DNA from: Planctomycetales bacterium
GTDB lineage: Bacteria; Planctomycetota; Planctomycetia; Isosphaerales; Isosphaeraceae
Length of the DNA stretch: 64,000 nucleotides
Direction: 5' to 3'
Assembly (NCBI GenBank): GCA_027451885.1
Contig: DAIDHX010000146.1
Coordinates: forward strand, 62,001 to 126,000
Shown here: piece after piece, positions 46,294 through 55,783 of the stretch
How positions within the stretch are numbered: position 1 is the first letter of the stretch
How the letters are laid out: every line of letters begins with the position of its first letter
Translations under genes and position numbers: made by a program
Notes under the pieces: generated by a model
The model's input: the letters and a program-made list of their open reading frames with translations, nothing else
Databases searched by the model: none
What the model was told of the DNA's origin: nothing

Positions 46294-47238
46294 ATGACTC
46301 CGGCGCTGGAGCAACTCGCTGAGCTGGTCAGGCAAGTCGAGGCAAAGTCGCGCGCGCGTAAGATTGAACAGGAAACGCGGCACGCGGCGGAGCAATTTCG
46401 GGCAGCGGAACAGCGCGCGCGCCAGGCCTCGGACCGCTGGCGCGCGGGCCGCGCGGCAAGCGCCCGAACGCTCGAGCAAGCGAATGCGGACGAGCAGCTT
46501 CTCAAGGAGCTTGTCCGAAAGTTGGCAGTGTATCGGGCATCGTTGGCAGCCGAGGCGAATCCGGAAGAGCTTATTTCTGCATCTCAAGTTGAAATCGACC
46601 GCACCCGCCGCGAGGCCAAGCGCGAGATCGAGGAAGCCTGCCGCGAGCTGGAAGAGGCCAGGCGGGTGCTGCGTGCCGCGGTAGATCATTTTCGGACGCT
46701 TCGCAAGGAGCTCGATCGGCTCGAGCCGGAGTCCGCCGCTCAGTACGCCCCTGAAGATCGCCTGCTCTGGGACGCGGAAGGTCATTTCCCAGGCGGGCAG
46801 CTCCAGCTTCTGGCACACGAGGTGGAGGCTGGCTTTCACGCCTTCGGCTCGCTCTCAAAGACCGAGCAATACGCCCGGCTGAAGGTCTGGATCGGCCGCT
46901 TTCGCTGGCACCAGGCCAATCAGGAACGCGAGGGGGATGCAAGCGAGGATCAGCTCGCGTTGGCCGCGCAGATCTTCCGCCAGCTCAAGTATCTTTCGCG
47001 GCATTACGAGCCTGGTTATATCGAGGCCTTCCGCCAGGACTTCTCAACTGACTGGACGGCGTATGTGGCCGAGGCACAGGAGCAATTTGTGATGGCGATT
47101 GAGGCACTGCGCAAGGCGCGGGAGGGGGATCCCCGCGGCCCGCGCGAGCCCGTCGCGCGGCGCACGGGCCTGGAGTCTGCACTCGATCGTCGCAACGGTA
47201 CGGCTGCTCCCGCCGACGACACTCTTCATGCCCATTAA
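46294..47238 (+). CDS. Coiled-coil hypothetical protein
   Basis: The 314-aa protein is almost all alpha-helical up to residue about 155, with Arg/Glu/Ala-rich heptads (ARKIEQETRHAAEQFRAAEQ). A second compact part follows (residues about 155-265) with many aromatics (LKVWIGRFRWHQANQER, AQIFRQLKYLSRHYEPG). The tail is disordered. No signal peptide or known motif is present, so it is presumably cytoplasmic. I do not recognise the family. Confidence 0.75.
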   Translation: MTPALEQLAELVRQVEAKSRARKIEQETRHAAEQFRAAEQRARQASDRWRAGRAASARTLEQANADEQLLKELVRKLAVYRASLAAEANPEELISASQVEIDRTRREAKREIEEACRELEEARRVLRAAVDHFRTLRKELDRLEPESAAQYAPEDRLLWDAEGHFPGGQLQLLAHEVEAGFHAFGSLSKTEQYARLKVWIGRFRWHQANQEREGDASEDQLALAAQIFRQLKYLSRHYEPGYIEAFRQDFSTDWTAYVAEAQEQFVMAIEALRKAREGDPRGPREPVARRTGLESALDRRNGTAAPADDTLHAH

Positions 47239-47344
47239 ACTGGCGCACTGTCTCCCCGGATGAGGTGCACTCGACCTGGGTCGGCCTCACGGCCATAATG
47301 CCTTGAGACCGGCCGGATTGGGTGGATTCAGGAATCGGCCGGCG

Positions 47345-47350
47345 AGGAGG
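47345..47350 (+). promoter_or_regulatory. Shine-Dalgarno deciding the start of the GT-C-like gene
   Basis: AGGAGG lies 7 nt before the ATG at 47358, favouring it over the frame start at 47322. Confidence 0.65.
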
Positions 47351-47357
47351 CACAAGC

Positions 47358-49289
47358 ATGGAGGCCGGTTCCGGATCCGGAATCCGTCGCCCGCTTGCCC
47401 CCCGCGTGGGCGCTGCGGCTTCAAGCACCCAGCTCGTCACGCGCTTCGCCAGGGTGGAAAAGCCGCTCATTCGTCCGGCACCTCCCTCGGCGATGGTTTT
47501 CCCACTCGTTGTGCTCGTCGCGGTCTTGCCGGGGCTCGTAGCGCTCAACCTCTGGGATTTGACGCCTCCGGGTCCACTTTGGGGCTTGCGTGGTCTCGCC
47601 GTGCTCGACGGCCACATCATCGATCAAACTCCCGCCGCGGAAGCCATTCGTCCCGTGCAGGAACGAACCGCCTATCGGCTGGTGGCGTTTCGCCCGCCTC
47701 TACCCGCCTGGTTGATCTCCCTGGGATTTCTCTCGAGCAGCGAGCGTGACCCGCTCTGCGCGGTGATCCCGTCCTATCTCGCCGGGGCGGCGGCGGTCAT
47801 CCTCGTGCATTTCCAGGGCAGACTCTGGCGCGGCACGGGCCTGGGGCTGACCGCGGCACTTCTGGTGGGCTTTAATCAAGACTTGCTCCTACGAATCCAG
47901 GAAGCCACGCCTGATACTCTTGCGCTTTGCGCAGCGTCGGCCGCACTCTATTGCTACGGCCGGCATGAACGCGCTTCACTGGGGCTGGCGGGCGAAAAAG
48001 GCTGGTCGACACCCCTGGGCTGGGCGATGCTGGGCGGACTTTCGTTAGGGCTCGCGCTGCTCGCGATTGGATCCGCGGCGCTGCTCGTACTCCTGGTCAT
48101 CGCCTTCCATCAATACTATCTCGCCTCGTGCCGAACCGAGCCCCACACCGGCACGCCCTCGTTTCGATCCTGGTTCTCGCTCCGCGACCGGCCCATGGCA
48201 ATCGCCGCGATTGTGGTGATCTCGCTCGCCTTCGCAGTCTCCGCTCCCTGGTTCATCACCATGGTCGTGAGACACGGCTGGGAGCCTGTTAGTCGAGGCT
48301 TCAGCCCACACGGTCTCATGGCGCGAGAACCGAAATCCCTCCTGCGCCGGCTGATCGAGCTGGCGCCTGCGATCTTACCACTGGCGTTTCTTGGCGGCTG
48401 GCGCTCGATTCGCGCAGCGGTCATTGATGAAACCGGATCGCGGGAAACGATCGGCGGCTCGCTCTGGGTTGCCTGGTTCAGCGTTGCCGCGCTTGCGCTC
48501 TCGTTCTGGAGCCAGGGTCCGACTGGATTTCTTGAGCTTTTCACACTCTCGCCACTCTGCCTGCTTGCGGCGAGCGCAGTGGCCGATCTGGTCAATCGCC
48601 GTGCACCGGTTCGCTCCTTGATCGCGCTTGTCCCCGCATCCACGGCAACCGTTGCCTGGTGGTCGAGCGCGGAGCTCAGCCACGCGGTTGAGGATGTTGC
48701 AGGCGGCCACATCGACGCCAGGGCCGCCCTCGGTCTCCATCTGGCCTTCGACCTGATTCTGGCTTCGATCTTTATTGTCTGGGCGCTCAATCGCCTCACT
48801 CGCCGGCACGATCGATATCAGCGCCTGATCCTGGCGGCATACCTGCTCGCCGTGGTTGCGATCACGATTGCCGACGGCTGTCGTGAAATCGTTTTTCGTC
48901 ATAGTGAGACCAACGAGCTCCTGGCGCTCCGTTCGATGATCCTCAGACGCGATCGCGAGTCTCCGTTCGCTCTGGTCGCGGTCTTGAGCCCAAGCAACCT
49001 CCCGGACGACGCCGATCCCGACGCCACGCCGGGTCAGCGGCCCTCTCTTGGCGGCCGATTACGCTTCGTTCTCAAGACGGCGTTGCCGCGGCTTCCCCAG
49101 CGCGATCTGGAATCGATCGAGGAGCTCGAATCGCTGCCTGAGGTCGAGCGCCTGGTGATCCTTGTGGGCGCAGAGCGGGGTCTATCTTCGGTCACGCTCG
49201 CGCGAATGGGCCTGGAATCGATTCATCCAGGGCGCTCGGGAACCCTTGAGGCATACGCCACCACCCGCGAGCGAAGACGCAGGCGTTAA
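47358..49289 (+). CDS. Polytopic membrane protein, GT-C (ArnT/PMT)-like
   Basis: The 643-aa protein has about ten hydrophobic segments between residues 45 and 520 and a hydrophilic C-terminal domain. Its first loop, after the first helix, ends RLVAFRPPLPAWLISLGF and starts with the D-x-E-like region of glycosyltransferase family 39/83 enzymes, which use lipid-linked sugars at the membrane. The match is by layout rather than by a clear catalytic motif. A role in glycan or lipid A modification fits the window but is unproven. Confidence 0.65.
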   Translation: MEAGSGSGIRRPLAPRVGAAASSTQLVTRFARVEKPLIRPAPPSAMVFPLVVLVAVLPGLVALNLWDLTPPGPLWGLRGLAVLDGHIIDQTPAAEAIRPVQERTAYRLVAFRPPLPAWLISLGFLSSSERDPLCAVIPSYLAGAAAVILVHFQGRLWRGTGLGLTAALLVGFNQDLLLRIQEATPDTLALCAASAALYCYGRHERASLGLAGEKGWSTPLGWAMLGGLSLGLALLAIGSAALLVLLVIAFHQYYLASCRTEPHTGTPSFRSWFSLRDRPMAIAAIVVISLAFAVSAPWFITMVVRHGWEPVSRGFSPHGLMAREPKSLLRRLIELAPAILPLAFLGGWRSIRAAVIDETGSRETIGGSLWVAWFSVAALALSFWSQGPTGFLELFTLSPLCLLAASAVADLVNRRAPVRSLIALVPASTATVAWWSSAELSHAVEDVAGGHIDARAALGLHLAFDLILASIFIVWALNRLTRRHDRYQRLILAAYLLAVVAITIADGCREIVFRHSETNELLALRSMILRRDRESPFALVAVLSPSNLPDDADPDATPGQRPSLGGRLRFVLKTALPRLPQRDLESIEELESLPEVERLVILVGAERGLSSVTLARMGLESIHPGRSGTLEAYATTRERRRRR

Positions 49290-49364
49290 TCTGAACTTGC
49301 CTTGTTGCTGGATTTTGGTACACTAAAAAACCGATGCGATCGCGCCTGGATAGGGAGGTCCAGC

Positions 49365-49997
49365 ATGAGGCACGGACGCGCCGGCGAGCGAGCTGCGCCA
49401 GTGGTCATTTCCTCTCACGATGCGGGCCAGGCGCAGAGCAATCGCGGTAAATCCGCCGGCCGCGTGAGCGCCGGGCGACCGATGCTCGATCGACGCGTGG
49501 TTGAGTTGGTTCAGCGCGGGTGGATGATTCTCGAGGCAGCCACGGCCGATGTGGAAGTGGCTGAGTCGCAGCCAACCCCGTCTGAGGAAATGCTCTGGTC
49601 CTGCCGGTCCACGCTGGCGGAGGCGGTACGGGCCTGGGAAGCGCTCAAGGCCGAGCTTGGGCCGCAGACCGTCAGAGCTGCTCTGGAAGCGCCGACAACC
49701 TCCGCACTTGAGCTCTCGCCCACGGGCTCTCGAGGGCGATCGGTTGCTCTGGTACTGATCGGTGGGTTCACTTACGCGGCTGTTCGTGTGCCCGGGGTTG
49801 AGCTCGCTCCCATCCAGTGGCGCATCATCCGGCTCCGCGGACATCATGAGATCGATCCGTATTACGTTTGCCGTCTCGCTGACGGCGCGATTCAGTGCGA
49901 CTGCGCCGAGTGGACATATCGCATCGCAGAGACCGAGCGGCACGGCAAGGCCCACTGCAAACATTCCGCGGCGCTCGTCGAGCTGGGCTGGATTTGA
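49365..49997 (+). CDS. SWIM-type zinc-finger protein
   Basis: This 210-aa protein ends in a SWIM module: YYVCRLADGAIQCDCAEWTY followed by HGKAHCKHSAALVELGWI, giving the CxC...CxH ligands. The first 60 residues are basic and disordered; the middle is alpha-helical (MLDRRVVELVQRGW). SWIM domains bind DNA or protein and are usually part of bigger proteins, so this is a stand-alone form. GGGAGG lies 6 nt before the ATG at 49365. Confidence 0.82.
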   Translation: MRHGRAGERAAPVVISSHDAGQAQSNRGKSAGRVSAGRPMLDRRVVELVQRGWMILEAATADVEVAESQPTPSEEMLWSCRSTLAEAVRAWEALKAELGPQTVRAALEAPTTSALELSPTGSRGRSVALVLIGGFTYAAVRVPGVELAPIQWRIIRLRGHHEIDPYYVCRLADGAIQCDCAEWTYRIAETERHGKAHCKHSAALVELGWI

Positions 49998-50104
49998 CCT
50001 TGAGAAGCCGAGTTTGGCAGACTAATCCCTTTCATCCCTTGTCTGCGAGGGATGAATCAAGGCGTGAGAAGGGCTCGATTCGCAAGGAAATGCTGAGAGA
50101 ACCC

Positions 50105-50668
50105 ATGATTGACTGGTCGCGCGTTTTCCATGATTCCTTGCCCTACGAAGTCTTTCTCGAGCGACATGCTTCGCCAGCGGCACGGATGCGATGGGACTCC
50201 ATCCGCGATCGCGTGCAGTTTGAGCCGGCGCAGCGTTCGTTGCTTGAGAGCTTTGGCAGGCGGATGCCGCTCGTCTGTCTCGCCGCCGGCTGGTGCGGCG
50301 ATTGCGCCCAGCAATGCCCGATCGTGGCGGCGATCGCCCGGGCGACCAGGAACGTCGATCTGCGATTTTTGGAGCAAAACGCACACCCCGCAGTCCGCGA
50401 TGCGCTCTCGATCAACGGCGGCAAGCGGCTGCCTGTCTTCGTGTTTCTGAGCGAGGACTGGTACGAGGTCTCACGGTACGGCGATCGCACCCTTTCGATC
50501 TATCGACGCATGGCGGCAGACCAGCTTGGCTCAGGGTGCCCCACCGGTCTCGTACCCCCGAGTGAGGAATGGATTCGAACAGTAACCCAGGAATGGCTCG
50601 ACGAGATTGAACGAGTGCACATTCTTTTGCGACTATCGACCCGGCTCCGCGAAAAGCACGGCGACTAA
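50105..50668 (+). CDS. Thioredoxin-family protein with CGDC
   Basis: The 187-aa protein has a thioredoxin-like core with LAAGWCGDCAQQCPIVAAIA, where the active-site motif is WCGDC, then a PVFVFLSEDWYEV strand with the cis-proline region (LPVFV). Proteins of this type act as cytosolic redox helpers; no signal peptide is present. The start at 50105 has GAGAGA 5 nt upstream; 50090 is an alternative. The hpt gene follows after 27 nt. Confidence 0.87.
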   Translation: MIDWSRVFHDSLPYEVFLERHASPAARMRWDSIRDRVQFEPAQRSLLESFGRRMPLVCLAAGWCGDCAQQCPIVAAIARATRNVDLRFLEQNAHPAVRDALSINGGKRLPVFVFLSEDWYEVSRYGDRTLSIYRRMAADQLGSGCPTGLVPPSEEWIRTVTQEWLDEIERVHILLRLSTRLREKHGD

Positions 50669-50695
50669 TCAGTTCCTTCATAGCGCGACTTCTCC

Positions 50696-51211
50696 ATGAC
50701 CGTAACGCCACTGATTACCGAGGAGCAGATCCAGGACCGGCTGAGCCAGCTCGGGCGTCGGATCGAGGAGGATTACACCGGCAGGCCGCTCATGATTGTG
50801 GCCGTGCTCACCGGGAGCCTGGTCGCCCTTGCCGACCTGATCCGGAGGATCCAGATTCCGCACCGGGTTGGGCTCGTACAGGCCAGCAGCTACCGCGGCG
50901 CAACGACCAGGAACACCACGCTCGTGCTCAATGAGTCGTTCGCCCCTGATGTCGTCGGCCGGGATGTTTTGCTGCTCGACGACATTCTTGATACCGGGCA
51001 AACATTGGCGGCACTGGCCGAGCATCTCCGGGACCGAGGGGCAAGCCGGGTGCGAACGGCTGTCCTCTTGCGCAAGATCGGCCGGCAGGTTGTGCCAATC
51101 GAGCCGGACTACATTGGGTTCACCATCCCAGACGTCTTTGTGGTGGGATACGGGCTCGACTACAACGACGATTATCGGCATCTTCCGTACGTCGGTGTAC
51201 TGGCGGAGTAA
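50696..51211 (+). CDS. hpt: Hypoxanthine phosphoribosyltransferase
   Basis: The 171-aa cytoplasmic enzyme salvages hypoxanthine and guanine with PRPP. The PRPP-binding loop VLLLDDILDTGQTL is exact for the family, and the purine contact region ends in FVVGYGLDYNDDYRHLPYVG. Length and layout are typical. Confidence 0.97.
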   Translation: MTVTPLITEEQIQDRLSQLGRRIEEDYTGRPLMIVAVLTGSLVALADLIRRIQIPHRVGLVQASSYRGATTRNTTLVLNESFAPDVVGRDVLLLDDILDTGQTLAALAEHLRDRGASRVRTAVLLRKIGRQVVPIEPDYIGFTIPDVFVVGYGLDYNDDYRHLPYVGVLAE

Positions 51212-51274
51212 TCCCCGGGACGGCGAGACCGAGCGGCTCTTTCCTTTGCTGAACTCTCGAACGGTCGCGGCGAA

Positions 51275-52498
51275 TTGAGTGAACGTCCTCTCAATCTGGT
51301 GCTGATCACCCGGCGATATCCGCCCCAGATCGGGGGTGCGGAAAAGGTGCTCTGCTACCTGGCACAGGCCCTTGCCGAAGCCGGCGCCCGTGTCATCGTC
51401 GTTTGCTCACGAGATCCTTTAGGTGGTGATGACGAGCTTGCTCAGCCACACTCCGATCAAAGCTCCCCCCGGCCCCAGATCGTTCGCCTGCCCACTTCAT
51501 CGCTACGATTCGTGGGAACCTGGATCTACATGCGAAATCTGAGGCGCTGGCTCAGTGCGCATGAGATCGATCTAGCATATGTTTCTATGCTCAAACATGA
51601 TGCCTACGTGACGATCGGCTCGGGCGCGCGCAGGGGCTTTCCGGTGGTGGTGCGCCCGGAGGGTGCGGGCGCCACGGGGGATATTGCGTGGCAGGGCTGG
51701 GGCCGATTTGGCCGCAGAATTGGCCTGCGATGCCGCGGAGCGAGCGCATTCGTCTCGATCGCGCCCCGCATCGAGGCAGAGCTTGAGCAAGCATGGCGCT
51801 CGGGGACGATGCGGCCGTCGCGGCTCGAGGAATATCGGAATCCCACACCTTCCACGCCCCGGATCGTCTCGCTTCCGAACGGCGTTCCTCTGCCCGAGAT
51901 TCCCTGGCAGCCACGATCAGACTGGCGTCGCGCACCCCGCGCTGTTTTTGTGGGCCGACTCGCCGCCGAGAAGGGGCTCGATCGGCTGATCAGCGCGTGG
52001 AGCGAAGTACGAACCGAATACCCAGGCGCCCAATTGCTGTTGCTTGGCGAAGGGCCCATGCGAGCGCAGCTCGAATCCCAGGCGAGGGCCGCGGGCCTCG
52101 CCGTGGGCGCCGGGCAGGCCATTGAGATGCCAGGGGCCGTCGCGAATGTCGAGACGATTCTACGCGCGAGCGATCTTTTCGTCTTACCTTCATCGGAAGA
52201 GGCCATGAGCATCGCACTGCTGGAAGCGATGGCGCTCGCAATGCCGCTGGTCGCAACCGATATCCCTGGCAATCGCAGGCTCGTGGAACACGGCGTGCAT
52301 GGCCGGCTATGCGCCTTGAATCCCCAGGCTCTCGCTGCCGCAATCCGAGAGCAGTGGACTGATTTCGCCCACGCGGTCGAGATGGGTCGAGCTGCTCGGC
52401 GACACGTCGACGCTCACTATTCCATCCGCGCGGTAGCCCGGCAGCACCTCGAGCTTTTTCGTACATTGATCGCTGAACGGAAGCGGACCATCTCGTGA
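51275..52498 (+). CDS. Glycosyltransferase family 4
   Basis: This GT-B enzyme of 407 aa begins LVLITRRYPPQIGGAEKV (the N-terminal GGAE loop) and has AVFVGRLAAEKGLDRLI and the EX7E motif PSSEEAMSIALLEAMALAMP. The nucleotide sugar cannot be named. The start appears to be a TTG at 51275. The TGA stop overlaps a GTG of the next GT4 gene frame, and both likely form a transcription unit for a surface glycan. Confidence 0.92.
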   Translation: MSERPLNLVLITRRYPPQIGGAEKVLCYLAQALAEAGARVIVVCSRDPLGGDDELAQPHSDQSSPRPQIVRLPTSSLRFVGTWIYMRNLRRWLSAHEIDLAYVSMLKHDAYVTIGSGARRGFPVVVRPEGAGATGDIAWQGWGRFGRRIGLRCRGASAFVSIAPRIEAELEQAWRSGTMRPSRLEEYRNPTPSTPRIVSLPNGVPLPEIPWQPRSDWRRAPRAVFVGRLAAEKGLDRLISAWSEVRTEYPGAQLLLLGEGPMRAQLESQARAAGLAVGAGQAIEMPGAVANVETILRASDLFVLPSSEEAMSIALLEAMALAMPLVATDIPGNRRLVEHGVHGRLCALNPQALAAAIREQWTDFAHAVEMGRAARRHVDAHYSIRAVARQHLELFRTLIAERKRTIS

Positions 52499-52504
52499 GT
52501 GCGG

Positions 52505-52510
52505 AAGGAG
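52505..52510 (+). promoter_or_regulatory. Shine-Dalgarno deciding the second GT4 start
   Basis: AAGGAG lies 5 nt before the ATG at 52516, favouring it over the GTG at 52495. Confidence 0.6.
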
Positions 52511-52515
52511 ATCGC

Positions 52516-53625
52516 ATGCTCAAGGTTTTGCAACTGATACCCTCGCTTGACCGCTCGGGCGCGGAGAAGCAAATGGTACTGCTGGCGACGAAGCTGCCCC
52601 GCGACCGCTTCGCCGTCGAGGTTGCAACTCTGAGCCGATCTGGATCCTTTGAGGCTGAGCTCAGGTCGGCGGGCATTCCGGTCACTGCAATTAGCAAGCG
52701 ATTCAGGATCGATCCGTTCGCACTCCGACGGCTCACGCGGTTCCTGCGTGCCAATCAGTTTGACGTGGTGCAAACCTGGCTCTTCGCGGCGAGTGCCTAC
52801 GGCCGCGTGGCGGCGCATCTCGCTCAAGTGCCTGTCGTGGTCGTGGCCGAAATGGCCGTCGACCTGTGGAAGGGTAATCTGGAGCGAGCAATCGATCGTC
52901 GCCTTGCGAGATGGTGTGACCGGGTTGTCGGCAACTCGAACGCAGTCGTCGACTTTTATCGGGAACTGGGCGTACCGAACGATCGACTGGCGATGATTTA
53001 TTCGGGCGCGGACGATGAGCCGCCCGTGATCGACCGCACGCGCGTCCGCGCTGAGCTTGGCATCGATCTCGCCGCGCCCCTCATCTTGTTCGCAGGCCGT
53101 CTTGCCGAGCAAAAATGCGTTGGAGACCTGCTCAAGGCGCTCGACTTGCTCCATCACGTGCAACCCGACGCGCGCTCACTCATTGTGGGCGATGGTCCGC
53201 TGCGCGAGCCGCTTGAGGAAATCGCCTGCCTGTACCGGCTTGAAGATCACGTCCAGTTTCTTGGCCATCGTGACGATGTACCAGCGCTGCTCGCCGCAGC
53301 CGATGTGCTGGTGCTGCCGAGTGCTTACGAGGGCCTGCCCAACGTGGTGCTCGAGGCGATGCGGTTCCGTAAACCGGTGGTGGCAACCGCTGCACCCGGC
53401 ACCACTGAGGTTGTTGTCGATGGTGTCACCGGGCTGCTCGTGCCTGTTGGGGATCCACCGCGGCTCACTCGTGCGCTTCGCGATGTGATACGAGACCCCG
53501 CACTCGCCGCGCGAATGGGCGCGGCTGGCCGCGATCGCGTGGAAAATCACTTCCGAGTCGACGCAATGGTCGATCAATTTGCACAACTTTACGAGTCGAT
53601 CCACCGCTCAAAAACAGCGCGATGA
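52516..53625 (+). CDS. Glycosyltransferase family 4
   Basis: The 369-aa GT-B enzyme has LIPSLDRSGAEKQMVLLATK, LILFAGRLAEQKCVGDLL and the EX7E region PSAYEGLPNVVLEAMRFRKP. It is close in type to the WcaL/ExeA-like transferases of exopolysaccharide clusters. It lies 18 nt after the first GT4 and ends before the convergent ClC gene. Confidence 0.93.
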   Translation: MLKVLQLIPSLDRSGAEKQMVLLATKLPRDRFAVEVATLSRSGSFEAELRSAGIPVTAISKRFRIDPFALRRLTRFLRANQFDVVQTWLFAASAYGRVAAHLAQVPVVVVAEMAVDLWKGNLERAIDRRLARWCDRVVGNSNAVVDFYRELGVPNDRLAMIYSGADDEPPVIDRTRVRAELGIDLAAPLILFAGRLAEQKCVGDLLKALDLLHHVQPDARSLIVGDGPLREPLEEIACLYRLEDHVQFLGHRDDVPALLAAADVLVLPSAYEGLPNVVLEAMRFRKPVVATAAPGTTEVVVDGVTGLLVPVGDPPRLTRALRDVIRDPALAARMGAAGRDRVENHFRVDAMVDQFAQLYESIHRSKTAR

Positions 53626-53646
53626 GCTCGGGTTCGCACCGACTCC

Positions 53647-55572
53647 TCACGCCAGTTGACTCACGCGTTCGAGCGCAGGGGCATTGCGTGAATCGGAGCG
53701 CAAGGCGTCGATTGCCTGCGTATAGGCACGCGTGAGCTCGCGCCGGCTGAGAAGCCCCAGGAGCCGATCGGGGGCGCCTGGATCGACGACAGGGATCTCA
53801 TCCATGTTGAGCTCGGTCATCTTGCGAAGCGTGACGTGCAAGTTGTCATCAGGGACCACCGACACCACGGGACGATAGGCCAGGTCGTCAGCCAGCACGA
53901 GCGGCCCCCATTCGGAACCCAAAAGCGCAAGACGCAGGTCGCGCAGCGTGAACACACCTGTGAGTCGACCCTCCGCGTCAACGACTGGGAACAACGTCTC
54001 CGCCGAGTTGGCCACGTATGTCACCAGGCTACGAAAGGGTGTCGAGGCTGGGATTGTGATGATCCCCTCGCTGCGCACACCGACGTCGCGCACGCGCAAT
54101 TGCTCGAGCACGTTCACCACAAAGTCGCCCTGATGCGCGGGGCTGTCGATGGGCGTAGGAACCTGCTGCTCATAGATAGTCCAGCGCCTGGAGAGCGCAA
54201 GATTCAATCCGCAGGCTAGCATGAGCGGAACGAGCAAGCTGTAAGAGCCTGTCATCTCGCTAACCATTACGATCGAGGTGAGCGGAGTTTTCGAAACCCC
54301 GGCGAAGAAGCCTCCCATCCCCACGAGCACAAACGACGCCGGGCTGATGTGCGCTGAGGGGAACAGGCCGGCCACGAATTGCCCGAACGCGCCGCCGAGC
54401 ATGCCACCGATCAAAATCGAAGGCCCAAAGACGCCGCCGCTGCCTCCTGAGCTGATTGTGAAACCCGTTGCTACAATTTTCACAAGGGCGATGAGTAACA
54501 ACATCCCCACGCCCAGATGCGGAGTGAATTGCTGCACGCCGTCGAGTTCCAGATGCGTCGGCATCCCGATTGCACCCCACTGGACCCAGCCGTAACCCCC
54601 GGACATCACCTGCGGACACGCGATCGCCAGGAGCCCCAGCAGCGCCCCTCCGACCGCGGGTTTCAGCCATCGGGGCAGCGGCATCGGATGGAAGAGCCAG
54701 TCGCGCATACCGTAAAACACCCGCACATAAATCAGCCCTACCACCGAACACAGAAGAGTCAAAAGCGCGTAGAGTGGTAACCGCGTGAGCCCTTGAAAAG
54801 AAAGCTCTGGGAAAATGAATACTGGGTTCGGATCACGAAACATGACAAAGGTGGAGTACGCCACGATTGAGCTCGCCAGGCATGGCAACAGAGCGGATGC
54901 CTCGGAAGCGGTTGTGGAGTAGAGCACCTCACCGGCGAAGAGTGCACCCCCGAGTGGAGCGCGAAAGATCGCACCCACACCCCCCGCGGCGCCTGCCAGC
55001 ATGAGCAGGCGGCGATCCGTGGGGGATAGCCGCAGGAGTCCTCCCAGCCATGAGCCAAACCCAGCGCCAATCTGCGCGATCGGCCCTTCCTGACCGGCGG
55101 ACCCCCCGGTTCCAATTGTGACGATCGACGCGGCCGCCTTGATCATCGGCACGCGCGATCGAATCGCACCGCCCCCTTTGTGGAAGGCCCGGATCATTGC
55201 GTCTGTGCCGTGCCCTTCCGCCTCAGGCGCCCAGGTAAAAACCAGAATCCCCGAAATCAGGCCCCCAATCGCGGGAATCAGGATCAGCAGCCACCATGGA
55301 CCAGGCATCGTGATCGGCCCGGCAGCCTGTTCGCCCGTGGGTGGCATCTGGTAATGCAACAGTCCAGTCAGGACAAGTCGCTGGCATTCTTCAAGTGCAA
55401 GCGAAAACAAGACAGCACCAAGGCCCGAAATGAGACCGACGATCGGACTGCAAACGGCGACGCGCCCAAGCCGAGGCGACGACCAGAAACTGGCGAATCG
55501 ATCCAGAATCGCCCGCGAATAGGTCGCGAGCAGCCCGGGATTGGAGGACAATACTTCGGAATCTGAAGACAC
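53647..55572 (-). CDS. ClC-family chloride channel/transporter with CBS pair
   Basis: The 641-aa membrane protein has the ClC selectivity motifs: GTGGSAGQEGPIAQIG, carrying the gating glutamate, and GGSGGVFGPSILIGG. Two CBS domains occupy the C-terminal 130 residues (STPFRSLVTYVANSAETLF and DNLHVTLRKMTELNMDEIP) and probably sense adenine nucleotides. The frame runs to 55977, but the extra 135 residues lie antisense to asnB and its promoter and are not family-like; I take the GTG at 55572, with AGGA 9 nt upstream. Confidence 0.9.
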   Translation of the reverse strand: MSSDSEVLSSNPGLLATYSRAILDRFASFWSSPRLGRVAVCSPIVGLISGLGAVLFSLALEECQRLVLTGLLHYQMPPTGEQAAGPITMPGPWWLLILIPAIGGLISGILVFTWAPEAEGHGTDAMIRAFHKGGGAIRSRVPMIKAAASIVTIGTGGSAGQEGPIAQIGAGFGSWLGGLLRLSPTDRRLLMLAGAAGGVGAIFRAPLGGALFAGEVLYSTTASEASALLPCLASSIVAYSTFVMFRDPNPVFIFPELSFQGLTRLPLYALLTLLCSVVGLIYVRVFYGMRDWLFHPMPLPRWLKPAVGGALLGLLAIACPQVMSGGYGWVQWGAIGMPTHLELDGVQQFTPHLGVGMLLLIALVKIVATGFTISSGGSGGVFGPSILIGGMLGGAFGQFVAGLFPSAHISPASFVLVGMGGFFAGVSKTPLTSIVMVSEMTGSYSLLVPLMLACGLNLALSRRWTIYEQQVPTPIDSPAHQGDFVVNVLEQLRVRDVGVRSEGIITIPASTPFRSLVTYVANSAETLFPVVDAEGRLTGVFTLRDLRLALLGSEWGPLVLADDLAYRPVVSVVPDDNLHVTLRKMTELNMDEIPVVDPGAPDRLLGLLSRRELTRAYTQAIDALRSDSRNAPALERVSQLA

Positions 55573-55783
55573 GCGCAAGGATCCTGAGGACAAACGAGGA
55601 AACTCGTGCACCAAGAACCAATGATTGCACTGGATTTTGCCCCGGACGTCTAGCCACGTGCACGTGAATGCGCTCAAGCGAGGCTCATGAGCGGGGGCTT
55701 TTCCGCGATGACTCCAGGCGCAAGAATAAATCAGAGGACCTTTGCGACAGGGTCCTTTCGCTATTCCTGGAGCGGCGGGAACG

